Shown: positions 15,808 through 26,500, counted from the stretch's first letter. The stretch: 29,665 bases of DNA from CAYLZN01 sp964387935 (GCA_964387935.1 CAYLZN010000029.1:1-29665), one strand, 5' to 3'. A program made the numbers and translations. The notes: generated by a model not told the origin, from the letters alone.

Positions 15808-15903
15808 GGCGGTCAGCCCCTGCAGCCACGCGGCGTAGCGTCCATGTTCGGGCGCATCCTCGCGGTGCGCGTAGATGAGGACGTTGACGTCTGGGAGCCG
15901 CAT
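15472..15903 (-). CDS. vapC: VapC-type PIN-domain ribonuclease toxin
   Basis: A 143-residue PIN-domain protein. Acidic residues of the active site are visible: D5 in LPDVNVLIYAH, D106 in TDAYIAALAIEHG, and D124/D126 in VTTDGDFARF. The segment LSDVILSGFLRIVTNPRIF has D41 where Glu is more common. Length matches VapC toxins, which cleave RNA and are blocked by their antitoxin. It starts 4 bases after the antitoxin stop. The reading frame is intact even though the convergent SDR frame runs across most of the gene. Confidence 0.92.
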   Translation of the reverse strand: MRLPDVNVLIYAHREDAPEHGRYAAWLQGLTASGEPFALSDVILSGFLRIVTNPRIFDSPTPIQMALAFCQHLVDWPRASLITPGRRHWELFTGLCRDIKGPLVTDAYIAALAIEHGCELVTTDGDFARFAGLRWRHPLAATA

Positions 15904-15907
15904 CCGG

Positions 15908-16165
15908 CTACCTGCCGGATGCGAAGCGCTCGAGGTCGTCGGCTTCGATCAGCGCGGAGGTCTTGTCGAGGTTGTGCCGGGAGAAGCGAGCGCCCTTCCC
16001 GAACGTGATCAGCTCAAACACCAGCGGAGTCGCTGGCGCCCGCGGGGTGCGCACGAACAGCCGCACGGCCTGTTCCACGAGCTTGCTGACGGACGTGCCT
16101 TGTGCAGCCGCGCGCCGCTTCAGCTGGGCGACCAGGCGCTCGTCCAAGGTGATTGTCGTCCGCAT
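15908..16165 (-). CDS. vapB: VapB-type ribbon-helix-helix antitoxin
   Basis: An 85-residue protein. The N-terminal MRTTITLDERLVAQLKRRAA and SVSKLVEQAVRLFV form a ribbon-helix-helix DNA-binding domain. The C-terminal part (VFELITFGKGARFSRHNLDK) is the toxin-binding tail seen in antitoxins paired with PIN toxins. It precedes vapC with a 4-base gap, the standard order. No Shine-Dalgarno sequence is visible; a likely promoter ends 8 bases upstream, so the mRNA may be almost leaderless. Expected to repress its own operon through the palindrome that lies over the promoter. Confidence 0.92.
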   Translation of the reverse strand: MRTTITLDERLVAQLKRRAAAQGTSVSKLVEQAVRLFVRTPRAPATPLVFELITFGKGARFSRHNLDKTSALIEADDLERFASGR

Positions 16166-16202
16166 GATGCCAGATCATACCATGGCTGCATCACTGCATC
16201 AC
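16164..16202 (-). promoter_or_regulatory. vapBC promoter and operator
   Basis: On the minus strand, TATGAT (16179-16174) is a good -10 box. GTGATG, 17 bases further upstream (16202-16197), is a weak -35. ATGATCTGGCATCAT (16178-16164) is a perfect palindrome with 5-base arms covering the -10 and the start codon. Just upstream is a perfect 8-base tandem repeat (GTGATGCA twice, 16202-16187 on the minus strand). This layout fits autorepression by a ribbon-helix-helix antitoxin; binding is inferred. Confidence 0.55.
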
Positions 16203-16281
16203 GCTCCATGCTGGAGATCCGGCAGTCGCCGCTGACGGGCCCCTGGGGAACCGCACCGTTCCTGCGGGCAGGCGCTCGCGG

Positions 16282-17274
16282 TCAGCGCGTCGGTGCGCCG
16301 AGCCGCGCGTCGAGCAGCGCCGCGCACGCGTAGACGTGGCGGATCGCGTCCGCCTTGCACCCGGTGAGCTCGGCGAGCTCGAGCACGGCGAGCACGAGCG
16401 CGTCGAGTTCCATGCGGCGCCCGCTCTCCACGTCCTGCAGCATCGATGTCTTGTGCGGGCCTACCGCGCGCGCGCCCTCGATGCGCTGCTCGATCGTGTG
16501 GCGGAACGACACGCCGAGCGCCTGGGCGACGTCGCGGGCCTCGCGCATCATCTCGGCGACGAGCGCGCGCGTCGGCGGGAACGTGCAGATGTCCTCCATC
16601 GTGGCGCGGGTGAGCGCGCTGATCGGATTGAGGGAGAGCGCTCCCAGTGCCTTCAGCCAGATCTCGGCGCGGATGTCCGGCAGCGCGCGGCTTCGGAACC
16701 CGGCGTCGACGAAGAGCTGCACCAGGTCTCGCGTGCGCGCGCGCTCCTGACCGTCTGGCTCGCCGACCGGGAAACGATTGCCTTCGACATGCGTGACCAT
16801 TCCGTCCGGGCGCAGGATCGCCGCCGGATAGGCCACGCAGCCGACGACGCGCGACACCTCGACGTGCTTCTCGAGCAGGCCGTCCGGATCGACGGCCGCG
16901 AGGCGCGTGCCGGCCAGTCGGTGGTCCAGCCCGTGGAAGTACCACCATGGGATGCCGTTCTGCACGGTGACGCAGCAGGACTGCGGGCCGAGCAGCGGCG
17001 CGAGGCTGCCCGCGATCGCCGGCAGGTCGTGGGCCTTGGTCGCGAGGAAGACGACGTCGTGGATGCCGGCTGCGGCGGGACTCGACGTCCACAGCGCCGG
17101 CATCGCGAGCGAGCGCTGCCCTGTCGGGTCCTCGACCACGAGCCCGCCCGACGCGGCGATCGCTGCGAGGCGCTCGGGCCGATCGATCAGCGTGACGAGG
17201 CGGCCTGCGCGGACGAACGCGTGGCCGAGCAGCGACCCCAGGGCTCCGGCACCGACGATGGCGATACGCCGCAT
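16282..17274 (-). CDS. 2-dehydropantoate 2-reductase family protein (ketopantoate reductase-like)
   Basis: A 330-residue protein of the PanE/ApbA family. IAIVGAGALGSLLG (4-17) is the NAD(P)H-binding glycine loop. FLATKAHDL (76-84) and VQNGIP (104-109) follow the nucleotide. The C-terminal domain has IWLKALGALSLNPISALT (205-222; K208 as the candidate catalytic Lys) and HKTSMLQDVESGRRMELDAL (274-293). Classic PanE makes pantoate for coenzyme A from ketopantoate. Many members of this family act on other 2-keto acids, so the exact substrate is uncertain and panE is not assigned. Starts at ATG 17274 with no clear Shine-Dalgarno sequence. It lies downstream of the abgT-like gene on the same strand, 141 bases apart with a hairpin between them. 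Confidence 0.85.
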   Translation of the reverse strand: MRRIAIVGAGALGSLLGHAFVRAGRLVTLIDRPERLAAIAASGGLVVEDPTGQRSLAMPALWTSSPAAAGIHDVVFLATKAHDLPAIAGSLAPLLGPQSCCVTVQNGIPWWYFHGLDHRLAGTRLAAVDPDGLLEKHVEVSRVVGCVAYPAAILRPDGMVTHVEGNRFPVGEPDGQERARTRDLVQLFVDAGFRSRALPDIRAEIWLKALGALSLNPISALTRATMEDICTFPPTRALVAEMMREARDVAQALGVSFRHTIEQRIEGARAVGPHKTSMLQDVESGRRMELDALVLAVLELAELTGCKADAIRHVYACAALLDARLGAPTR

Positions 17275-17339
17275 GAGGGCGGCAATGTACTACACCCGCT
17301 GTGCGAGGCGTGGGGTCAGCGCGATCCATGCCGTCGTCA

Positions 17340-17367
17340 TCGACCCGTTCGACACCATCCGGGTCGA
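17340..17367 (-). terminator. hairpin between the AbgT and PanE-like genes
   Basis: TCGACCCG (17340-17347) and CGGGTCGA (17360-17367) form a perfect 8-base-pair stem with a 12-base loop, about 50 bases past the AbgT stop on the minus strand. No T tract follows. It could end or attenuate abgT transcription before the PanE-like gene; weak support. Confidence 0.3.
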
Positions 17368-17415
17368 CGTCAGACTGCACGCCGCATGAACGAGTGAACC
17401 TGCCGCACCCCCCGC

Positions 17416-18957
17416 TCAGAAGCCCCAGGGCAGCCCGACGAGGTGCCAGGCGGCGAGGAGCAGCGGCCACATGAGGAACAGCGCCGCGACGTGGGGCAGC
17501 ATGAGGGCGATCACGGTGCCGACGCCCGCGTCCTTCTGGTACTTCGCCGCGAACGACACGATCAGGGCGAAATACGGGTTCATGGGCGTCAGCGCATTCA
17601 ACGGCGAATCGCCGACGCGGTAGGCCGCGAGCGCGGCTTCGGGGGCAACGCCGAGCCGCATCAGGAGGGGCACGAAGATGGGCGCGAAGATGGCCCACTT
17701 CGGAATGGACCCGGTCATGATGAGGTCGAGCACCGCCACGACGACCACGAGCCCCAGCAGCAACGGCAACGCGCCGAGCCCGGCAGACTCCAGGGCATCC
17801 CCCAGGTTCACGGCCGCCAGCGTGGCCAGATTGGTGTAGTTGAAGAAGGCATTGAACTGGCTGATCACGAAGAGCAGGAAGATCAGCCCGCCCAGCCCGG
17901 ACACCGCCTTCTCCATCGCCTTGACGACGTCGACGGTGCCCTTCATGGTGCCGGCGCCGATGCCGTACGCCGCGCCGGCCGCGAGGAACACGAGGGCGAT
18001 GAAGACAATCAGCCCGTTCATGAACGGCGAGTCGCCGATGAGCGCGCCGGTCGCGGCGTTGCGGAGCGGGGCGCCCGGGGGAAGCGCGAGCAGCGCAAAC
18101 AGGGCCAGCGTGCCAAGCAGGCCCCATGTCGCGAACTTCAGGCCCCGCGACTCCTGCGCGGTCATGCCGGCCTGCTCGGCCGCGGGGCTCTCGCCGCTGT
18201 AGGCCCCGAGTCGAGGCTCGATCACCCGGTCGTTCACGAGTGACACCACGACGGTGAGCATCAGGACCGACGCGACGGAGAACCACAGGTTCGACGTCAA
18301 CGAGATCGACTGGGTCGGATTGAGGATGTGGATGGCATCGTTGGTGATCCCGACGAGGATGCCGTCCAGCGGCTTGACGAAGATGTTGACGGTGAAGACC
18401 GCGGCGACCGCCGAGAATGTCGCGGCGAGTCCGGCCAGCGGGTGGCGGCCCACGCTGAGGTAGGCGGCCGCCCCGAGCGGGATGAGCACGAGGTACCCGG
18501 CATCGGCCGCGATGCTCGACACGATGCCGACGAAGACCAGGATGTAGGTCAGGGCCCTGGCCGGCGCGACGAGCACGAGCTTGCGAATCAGCGCGGCGAT
18601 GAGCCCCGCCGTCTCGGCCACCCCGACGCCCAGCATGGCGACGATGATGACGCCGACCGCGGTGAAGCCCATGAAGTTCTGGATCACCCCCGAATACATG
18701 AAGCGGATGCCGTCGGCCGTGAGCAGGCTGCGGGCGCTCACCGTCGAGGCGTCGAGCAGGTGGGTCTCGGGGTTGATGGCCTGGACGGTCGCGCTCGCGC
18801 CCAGCAGATAGAACAGGTGGGACAGCGCCACCACCAGCCCGATCAGCATGACGAAGATCACCACGGGGTGCGGCACCCGGTTCCCGACGCGTTCGACCAG
18901 GTTCAGCAGGCCAGCCATGCCCCCGTGCGGGGCCGCCGCGTTGCGTGTTGAGGCCAT
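17416..18957 (-). CDS. AbgT-family transporter
   Basis: A 513-residue polytopic membrane protein. AbgT-family sequence includes NRVPHPVVIFVMLIGLVVAL near the N-terminus, FTAVGVIIVAMLGVGVAETA in the first half, and SIAADAGYLVLIPLGAAAYL around the first helical hairpin. The second half has GSIPKWAIFAPIFVPLLMRL and GDSPLNALTPMNPYF. Members transport p-aminobenzoyl-glutamate or export sulfonamides using the proton gradient. The ATG at 18957 was chosen because GGAG lies 6 bases upstream; the in-frame ATG at 18996 adds only a polar leader. Full length for the family. Role in folate-breakdown product transport is inferred from the family. Confidence 0.92.
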   Translation of the reverse strand: MASTRNAAAPHGGMAGLLNLVERVGNRVPHPVVIFVMLIGLVVALSHLFYLLGASATVQAINPETHLLDASTVSARSLLTADGIRFMYSGVIQNFMGFTAVGVIIVAMLGVGVAETAGLIAALIRKLVLVAPARALTYILVFVGIVSSIAADAGYLVLIPLGAAAYLSVGRHPLAGLAATFSAVAAVFTVNIFVKPLDGILVGITNDAIHILNPTQSISLTSNLWFSVASVLMLTVVVSLVNDRVIEPRLGAYSGESPAAEQAGMTAQESRGLKFATWGLLGTLALFALLALPPGAPLRNAATGALIGDSPFMNGLIVFIALVFLAAGAAYGIGAGTMKGTVDVVKAMEKAVSGLGGLIFLLFVISQFNAFFNYTNLATLAAVNLGDALESAGLGALPLLLGLVVVVAVLDLIMTGSIPKWAIFAPIFVPLLMRLGVAPEAALAAYRVGDSPLNALTPMNPYFALIVSFAAKYQKDAGVGTVIALMLPHVAALFLMWPLLLAAWHLVGLPWGF

Positions 18958-18983
18958 TGGATTCTCCGTTCGTGCCCTGCGGG

Positions 18984-18989
18984 ATTCTA
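18984..18989 (-). promoter_or_regulatory. possible -10 box of the AbgT gene
   Basis: TAGAAT on the minus strand lies 26 bases upstream of the ATG, giving a leader that includes the GGAG ribosome-binding site. The upstream -35 region is not convincing (TGGACC at about the right distance). The 253-base divergent region 18958-19210 shows no gene. Confidence 0.25.
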
Positions 18990-19210
18990 ATGCCATTCAC
19001 GAAACGGTCCAGCGGACGTGCACGCGTGGCGTGTGCAGCGCCAGCCACCCGGCCTTGGGCCGCGACCGACAGGCCTGCTGCTCCGTGCCAGGCCCCGCGA
19101 CCCGAGGTGACCCCCGCCACGAGATGCCGTGGCCGGCGGATTCGGGACGCCACGGGTCCCATCGAAGTCAGGACGGCAGTTGGAACGCGACGTGAGAGAC
19201 TTGTCGGATC

Positions 19211-20527
19211 ATGTGCAGAGCCATCTGGATTGCGCTCATGGTGACGTGGCTCCCGGCGACCGCGCGCGCGCAGCAGCCGCCGGCGCCGACCGACGCGCTG
19301 CAGCGGCTGATGACCGACCAGCAGCGCCGCCTGGAGATCCTCGAGGCGCAGGTGGCCACGCTGCAGGCGACGATCCAGGAACTGCGAGGTCAGGCGGGGC
19401 TGGCCCCGCCGCCCAGTGTGCCGGCAGGCGCGCCGCAGGCCGCAGACGAGGCGCCGGCCGCGGCGCATGCGGTGGGCGGGGACGCTCCAAAGCAGATCGA
19501 TCAGCACGCACCGGAAGCCGACCTGCCAGCGGCCCGGCCCATCGGCGCGTATGGCAGCCTGCGGCTGGCCTCCGTCGTGAACACGGACGGCGTCAGCGAC
19601 ATCCGCAACAACAGCTCGCGGCTGGGACTCCGCGGCGAGAAGGCACTCGGCCAGGGCCTCACCGCGTTCGCGCGGCTCGAGCTGGGCGTCAACCTCGTCA
19701 ACAACGACCGGACCATTCTGGAAACCGGGGACCCGGGCACGCCAATCGGGCAGGGCAGCCAGGCGTTTTCGTCCCGGCTCGGGTTCATCGGCCTCGCGAC
19801 CCGCTTCGGCAGCGTGTCCTGGGGCAAGCAGTGGTCGCCCTACTACGACGTGGCGGAATTCACCGACCAGTTCCAGTTGTTCAGCGGTGCGGCGTCCGGC
19901 GCGTTCGGGGCCGGGACCGACGGCGGGCTGGCGGGCACGGGACGAGCGGAGCGCGCGGTGCAGTATCGCGAGCGATTCGGTCCGGTGAGCATCGGCCTGC
20001 AGGTCCAGAATCGCGCGACCTCGCCGAACGACCGCTCCTGGCTCGACACGTGGGGCGGCACGGTCGTGGTGGGCGAGCGCGAGGGCTTCGCCGCTGGCGT
20101 GGCCTACAACCAGGTGCGGGACGGCGTGGCCAACCCGAATCCGAATCAGTCGCAGCTCGGCGACGAAGCGGCGCTCTTCGGGGTGCGCTATCGGTCCGGC
20201 GGCTGGTACGGCGGGGTGACGTTCTCGATCCTGACGCAGCACGAGGTGGACGATCTGGGCCGGCGGTTCGACGGCAAGGGCCTCGAGGTCGCCCTCGTCC
20301 GCGATGTGACCGACCGCGTGTGGGTCGAACTCGGGTTCAATAACCTGCAGCCCGACGCCGATCACCCGGGCGACTTCCGGGTGCGGTTTGGCGTCTCGAA
20401 CCTGGTGTACCAGTTCGGCGACGCGAGCCGCGTCTTCGCCGGCGTGAAATACGACGCCGGCCGGACCTCCAACGCGACGCCCCGTCCCCGCGCGGTCTTT
20501 GCCGGCGGCCTGCGCTATAACTTCTGA
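19211..20527 (+). CDS. trimeric-type outer-membrane porin
   Basis: A 438-residue protein with a signal peptide (1-20, predicted cleavage after ATARA). Next come a coiled-coil segment (about 28-60, LQRLMTDQQRRLEILEAQVA) and a Pro/Ala-rich linker (65-108). The beta-barrel runs from about residue 110 to the C-terminal Phe (FAGGLRYNF). The barrel opens with GAYGSLRLASV and contains NNSSRLGLRGEKALGQGLTA and GKQWSPYYDV, as in Gram-negative porins of the general-porin superfamily. The N-terminal coiled coil probably reaches into the periplasm, as in porins that touch peptidoglycan. The final Phe is the usual BAM recognition end. The stop is 5 bases before the TamB-Omp85 fusion gene, so the two are almost certainly one transcript. 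Confidence 0.9.
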   Translation: MCRAIWIALMVTWLPATARAQQPPAPTDALQRLMTDQQRRLEILEAQVATLQATIQELRGQAGLAPPPSVPAGAPQAADEAPAAAHAVGGDAPKQIDQHAPEADLPAARPIGAYGSLRLASVVNTDGVSDIRNNSSRLGLRGEKALGQGLTAFARLELGVNLVNNDRTILETGDPGTPIGQGSQAFSSRLGFIGLATRFGSVSWGKQWSPYYDVAEFTDQFQLFSGAASGAFGAGTDGGLAGTGRAERAVQYRERFGPVSIGLQVQNRATSPNDRSWLDTWGGTVVVGEREGFAAGVAYNQVRDGVANPNPNQSQLGDEAALFGVRYRSGGWYGGVTFSILTQHEVDDLGRRFDGKGLEVALVRDVTDRVWVELGFNNLQPDADHPGDFRVRFGVSNLVYQFGDASRVFAGVKYDAGRTSNATPRPRAVFAGGLRYNF

Positions 20528-20532
20528 CACTC

Positions 20533-23500
20533 GTGACGAACCGGCCTGGCCCGGCGGCCCCTCCTGCGATCCGCAAACGGTCGCGCGGGGCCCGTCGCGT
20601 CCTGGCGGCGGTGGCGCTGCTCGGGGCGCTGCTCCTGGTCCTCCATGTGCCGATCGTCCAGCGGCTGCTGACACCCGTGCTGCAGCACGCGTTGTCCGTC
20701 GCGGCCGGTGGCGAGGTCACGGTCGGCTCGCTCGAATTCAACCTCTGGACCGGCCGCGTCCACGGGACGGACCTTCGCCTGGTTCGCCCCGGCCTCGAGA
20801 TCACCGGCGCTGGGCTCGACGTGCACCTCCGTCCCTGGCGAGGCATCATCCTCCGCGCCACAGAGCCTCGCCTGGTCGTCTCGCTGACACCCGACGCCAC
20901 GCCCGGGCCACCGGACCAGCGGCCGTGGACCGTGCTCGATCGCATGGCCGCGATCGAGGTGGTTCGCGGCGCCCTGCGGGTGCAGAGTGCCGACGGATCG
21001 CACGCGCTGCAGATCGAGGGGCTCGACGCGCGAATGTCACGCGACGCGGGCTCGATGACGGCGACCGTGGTGGCCAGGGCGATCGGCTTCCGGCGTCCGC
21101 AGTACGAGTGGCGCGAAGCGGTGGAGGCGCGCATCGACCTCGACGTGCCGGACGCGACGCGGACCGTCCACGTGCGCTCGGCCGAGGTCACGGTGGGTCA
21201 CGCGCGAATCCGCGCGACCGGTGAGCTGCAGCAGCTCAATCCCGCGATAGGACGCGCGCAGGTGGAGGTGCCCGCCGGCATGGGCCTCCTGCGCACGCTC
21301 GTGCCAGACGCTGTGCTCGAAGGTGAGATTGCCGCGCGAGCCGAGGTCGTGGCCGATCGGTCCGGACTCCGCACCGCGCTTGCCGCCGACGCGACGGCCG
21401 TTCGGCTGTCGCACGTCGGACCCTGGGATGGTCGCATCGAGGGGCACGTCGAGGGAGGCGTCCTGCGCGTGGACGACATCGACCTGGCCGCGTACGGGGG
21501 GCGCCTGCGTGGCCAGGGCGCCGTCTCGCTCGACGGGAAGACCAGCGAGTTCCGCGCATCGGTGCGCGGCATCGATCTGCCGCGCGTGCTGACGTCCCAC
21601 ACCAGCCTGACCACCCGGATCGCCTCGCGCGCGGATGCTGATCTGTCGCTGCGGATGTCGCGATGGGATCGGCGGACGCTGATCGCGGAAGGCACGGTCA
21701 CCCTCCGTCCCGCGGCTGGGCCGGGGATCCCTGTGCGGGGCTCCGCGAGCTTCAGCGCGGACGATCGGCGCGTGCGGCTGTCGAACGCCGCGATTCGTGT
21801 GCACGACACCGACCTCCAGGTGCGTGGCACCTTCGGGTTCGACGGCCGGCTCGACCTCCACTACGGCGCCCGTCTCGCGGATGTGTCCCGGGTGCCAAGC
21901 GTGCTCGCGGGCGTCGGCGTCGACGTGCCTCGCCTGAACATCAGGGGCTCACTCGAGGCCGAGGGCAGCGTGAACGGCACGCCTGGGCGCTGGGCGGCCT
22001 CCGCCAGGCTCGCCGGACGAGGGGTCGCCGTCGAAGACCTCGACCTCGACTTCGACAGCGAGCTGCGAGTGACGCCCACCAGCCTGCAACTGGTTCACCT
22101 GACGGCCCGTGGTGTGGACGGCGCCGTGTCGGCCAGCGGCGACATCCCGATGGGCCATGCCGATACGTGGCGAATCACCGGTGCACTCGAGCGTCTTCGG
22201 TTGGACGACGTGCTGGCGCGCCGTGGCGTGCCCTTCGAGGCCAGCTCGCGGGGCCGCTTCGAGGTGAACGGCCGGCGCTCCGCCCCTGTGGTGACGATGA
22301 CGCTCGAGGCCGACGTGTCCTCGCAGGCCGCGGCGACCGCCGACCCTCCGGCGCCACCGGTCCTCGTCGAGGCATCGGCCCGAGCCTCGTACCGCGGGGT
22401 CGTCGTCGATCGGCTGCGAGCCAGCGGCGGCTTCGGCGCGGTCGAGGGCACCGGCCGCTGGTCCGCGGGGAGCAACGACATCGAGGCGCGCGTGTGGGCC
22501 GCGGAGTTTCCTCTCATGGCACTCCCGGGGGTGCCGGCCTTGCCGGGCCTCCACACCGTGCTCACGGGCGAACTCGAGATCTCGGGAACCCTGCCCATGC
22601 CCGCGGGTCCTGACGATGAGATGACCGCCCGGCGCTCCGCCCCTGAGGTGGCGGTCACACTCCAGGCCGGTCTGTCGTCGCGGGCCGCGGCAGCCCCAGG
22701 CCCTCCGGTGGCCACCGTCCTCGTCGAGGCGTCGGCCCGTTACTCGGACCGCGGGATCGTGGTCGATCGGTTTCGAGCGCTCGGCGGCGACGGCGGGGTC
22801 GAGGGCAGCGGTCGCTGGTCGGCCGAGAATGGCGTCGTCGAGGCCCGTGTCCGGTCCGCGGGGTTTCCGGTGACGGCCATCCCGGGAGTCCCGGCGCTGC
22901 CGGGTCTCGAGTCGGTGCTGACGGGCGACCTCACGATCTCCGGGTCGTGGCCCGGGCCGACGAACCGCGGCGTCGAGGTCACCAGCACGCGTCCGGCCCC
23001 AGACGTGGCGATCACGCTCGAGGCCAGCGTGTTGTCGGGGGCGGCAGCGACCCCCGGCACGTCGGCGGCGACCGTTCTCGTCGAGGCGTCGGCCCGTGCG
23101 TCGGACCGCGGGGTCGTCGTCGATCGGTTTCGGGCGCGTCGCGGCACGGGCGGGGTCGAGGGCAGCGGCCGCTGGTCCGCGGATAGTGGTGTCGTCGAAG
23201 CGCGCCTCCGGTCCTCGGAGTTCCCGCTGACGGCGATTCCCGGAGTCCCCGTGGTACCGGACCTCGAGTCGCTGGTCTCGGGTGAGCTCGAGATTTCAGG
23301 GACGCTGCCTGCATTGACGGGTCGTGGCGTGGTCTCGGCGACCCGCACCGTGTGGCGAGGCGCGCCGTTTCCGGATCTGCGGATAGTCCTGTCTTCCGAC
23401 GGCCGCGAGGTCACGCTCCAGGGCAGTCTCGCGCAGCAGCCATGGCTGACGGGCCGGATACCACTGGTGGCGCCCTGGCCCTTGCGCCTCGACATCGATC

Positions 23501-26500
23501 TGGCGGCGCTGCCGATGGTCGAGCTCATGGGGGCGTTTCCCAAGCTGGCCGCGCGCGACGCGTCGGCCAGCTTCTCGGGGCGAGCCCTCGTCGACGTCGA
23601 GCTCGGGGCCTCGTCGCACGTTCGCTACGACGTCCACATCGACGGCGCCGAAGGGAGCTTCACGCAACCCTGGAGGACGGGCCCGTTCTCCGTGCGCGGC
23701 ACGCTGGACGAGGTCTCCGTGCAGGGCCTCGAGCTGCAGTTCGACTTCGGGCGTCTGCGCATCGACGGCCAGGTCGGGCTCACCCGCGAGGCCTCCGGTC
23801 GGCTCACCATCGCCGGCGCCGCCCCGTTGTCGTATCTGGCGCTGGTGGCTCCCATCGACGAGGCCGACGGTCAGGTCCTGATCGACCTCACGCTGGCCGG
23901 CCGCGTCGAGCGCCCATCGTTGACGGGCGTCCTCCGTGTGGCGAACGGCCTGGTGCGACAGGGAGCGCTTCGTGTCGAGGGCGTCGAACTGACGGCGGCG
24001 TTCGATGATCGGACCGTCGAGATCCGGCAGGTCAGCGCGCAGGTCGTCGGAGGACGCGTGTACGGGTCGGGCGCCCTGACGCTTCGGCCGGGGATGTCGG
24101 ATCGCCATCGCCTCGAGCTGCACGCCCGGGGGATCGACGTGGCGCGGCTGATGCCGGCCCGTGACAACGGCCCCAGCCTCACGGCGGTGGTCGATGCCGA
24201 CCTGCGCGTCGGTCTCGACCGCCTGTCGCTCGATGCGGTCCAGGCCGACGGGGCGCTGACCAGCCTGGTCGTGTCGGCTGACGGGCGCACGCTCGGCCTC
24301 GAGGCCCCGGTCGCCGTGTCGGTGCGGTCCGGCACGCTGACGCATGGTCCGCTTCGCCTGGCAGGATCGGCTGGTCACGTCACACTCGAGTCGCAGGTCG
24401 CGCTCGTGAGTGGACAGGCGCACGTGGCGACTCGCCTCGACGGCGAAGTCGATCTGGTCGTCGTCAGGCCCCTGCTCGGCGACGTGGGCACGCTGACGGG
24501 GCTCGCGCGCGTGCAGGGCCGCGTCGAGCGGGATGCAGACGGCTGGCACGCCCGTGGCGAGGCCCAGGTGAACATCGGCCGGCTGGTGTTCACCGATCTC
24601 CCCATCGTCGTATCGGACCTGACCGCCACGCTGCGCGGGGAGGGCGAGCGTATCGAGGTCGTCGAGGCGTCGGCGCAGGTGGGAGACGGCAGGCTCTCGG
24701 TCACGACGGGCCGTCTCCAGCTCTCGAACGCCGGTGCGGAGGTCGATCTCGCTCTTCGCGCCGATCGCGTGCCGCTCGAATACCCGGCAGGGCTCCGCAC
24801 GCGATCGTCGGGCGACCTCCGGTTCACGGGCCGGTCCGGGGTCTTTCGCCTGGCGGGCGACGTCGTGGTGCACCGGGCGGTCTCCGAGCTGGAGGATGCG
24901 CGCGCGGCGCCCGGGTTCGATCATCTGAGTGCGGCGCTCACGGCCTTCCAGGGCCGCGGTTCGCTGCGCGATCGAACCACGCTCGATTTGCGCCTCCGAT
25001 TGGAGGATGGCCTTCGCGTGGCCACTCCCCAGATCAGCCTCGTCGTCGACGGGGCGGTGCGCGTCGGGGGGACCCTGCTGGTGCCCGAGATCAACGGGTC
25101 GTTGACCTTCCGCGAGGGCGGCACCGTACGCGTCTCGCGCGCGCTGGTCCGTCTCGAGGGGGGGCGGGTCGAACTCTCCGGCTATCCGGCGCGGCAGCCA
25201 GAGGTGGAGGTGCGAGGGGCAACGCAGATCTCAGGGGTTGGTATCGACGTCTCGTTGTCGGGTCCGCTCGACGACGTGCGGATGACGCTGTCGGCGCGCA
25301 ACAGGTCGGACCTGGGCCAGGGCGATCTGGCCACGCTCATCCTGACCGGTCGCACGACGTCGGCCGCCGCGTCGGAGAGCGGCGCCATCCTGGCCGAGGA
25401 GCTGGCCAGCTCTCTGGGCCGCGTGCTCAACCGGCAACTCGGCGGGTTCGTCATGTTCGATGTGTCGCGCGACGAGACGCTGATCCCGGAGCACACGAAT
25501 TCCTCGCTTCGGATGAACATCGGCATCCCTCTGGGCAACCGGCTGTACGTCATCTACTCGCAGGGTCTCGACACGGGGACACAGCGGTGGATCGTCGACG
25601 TGCGGCCTGGCGGCGACTTCCGCCTGCGGGTGATCTCGAACGACGATGGCAGTGAAGCGGTGGAGGCCAGCCACCGGTTCGGCTTCGATGTCTGGTCGCG
25701 TCGACTCAGGCCGCCAGTCGAGCGGGTGCGCCAGCGGATCGGCCGTGTCATCGTCGTCGGCGCGTCCCCTCCGGAGGAAACGCAGGTCCGCTCGCGAATG
25801 CGGCTCGGGCCGGGCGACGAGTTCGATTTCTTCCGCAGCCTGGATGCCGCGCGTGCGGCGCAGGCGTGGTTCGTCGCCCAGGGCTTCCTCGAGGCGGTCG
25901 TCGACACCCATCACGAAACGACGACCGGCGGTAGTGTCGATCTGACCGTGCGCGTGGTCCGCGGGCCGCTCGTCCAGATCGAATGGCGTGGCGACGATCC
26001 GGGCCGATCGCTGCGCAGGCACGTGACCTCGGGGTGGAACAGCGTCCTGCCCCGTGACGAGCGGGCGGCGCGGCTCGCACGCGAGGTCCGACGCACCCTG
26101 CAAGGCTCGCGCTTCTATGCTGCCGCTGTGACCGCGACGGTCACCGAGGTGCCGGCAAGGCACGAGCAGGCGATCGAGGCCGTGCGCGTCACCTTCGACG
26201 TGACGCGCGGTTCGCGAGGCGCCGGCGTTGACGTGCGGTTCGAGGGCAACGCCTCGGTGCCCGACGCCATACTGGCCGCCGCGCTCCCGCCCAGGAACAC
26301 CGCGGCCTTCTTCGCCCTGATCGAGCCCGACGCGTCGCGCCGGCTCGCTGCTGCGCTGCGGGTCGCGTATGCCACGGAGGGATTCCTCGACATGAGGGTC
26401 GGAGTGCCCCACGAGTCCTTCGCCGGTGCCGGTGAACGGTTGAGTGTGACCATTCCGGTCGTGGAGGGAGATCGGGCCCTGGTCGTCGCGCTCGAGCTTC

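Noticed and set aside
16199..20674. A 1491-codon open frame on the minus strand across the porin, AbgT and PanE-like genes
   Set aside because: It is antisense to the porin and out of frame with AbgT and PanE. Its translation is Arg/Ala/Gly/Pro-rich with no domain. Long spurious frames are expected at this GC content.
22273..23343. CRISPR-like or mobile-element origin for the tandem repeats
   Set aside because: The period is 357 bases, in frame and protein-coding, with no spacers or terminal repeats. It is an internal gene duplication.
23296..24924. A 542-codon minus-strand frame inside the TamB region
   Set aside because: Antisense shadow of the fusion gene, with low-complexity Arg/His/Asp-rich sequence and no ribosome-binding site or family pattern.
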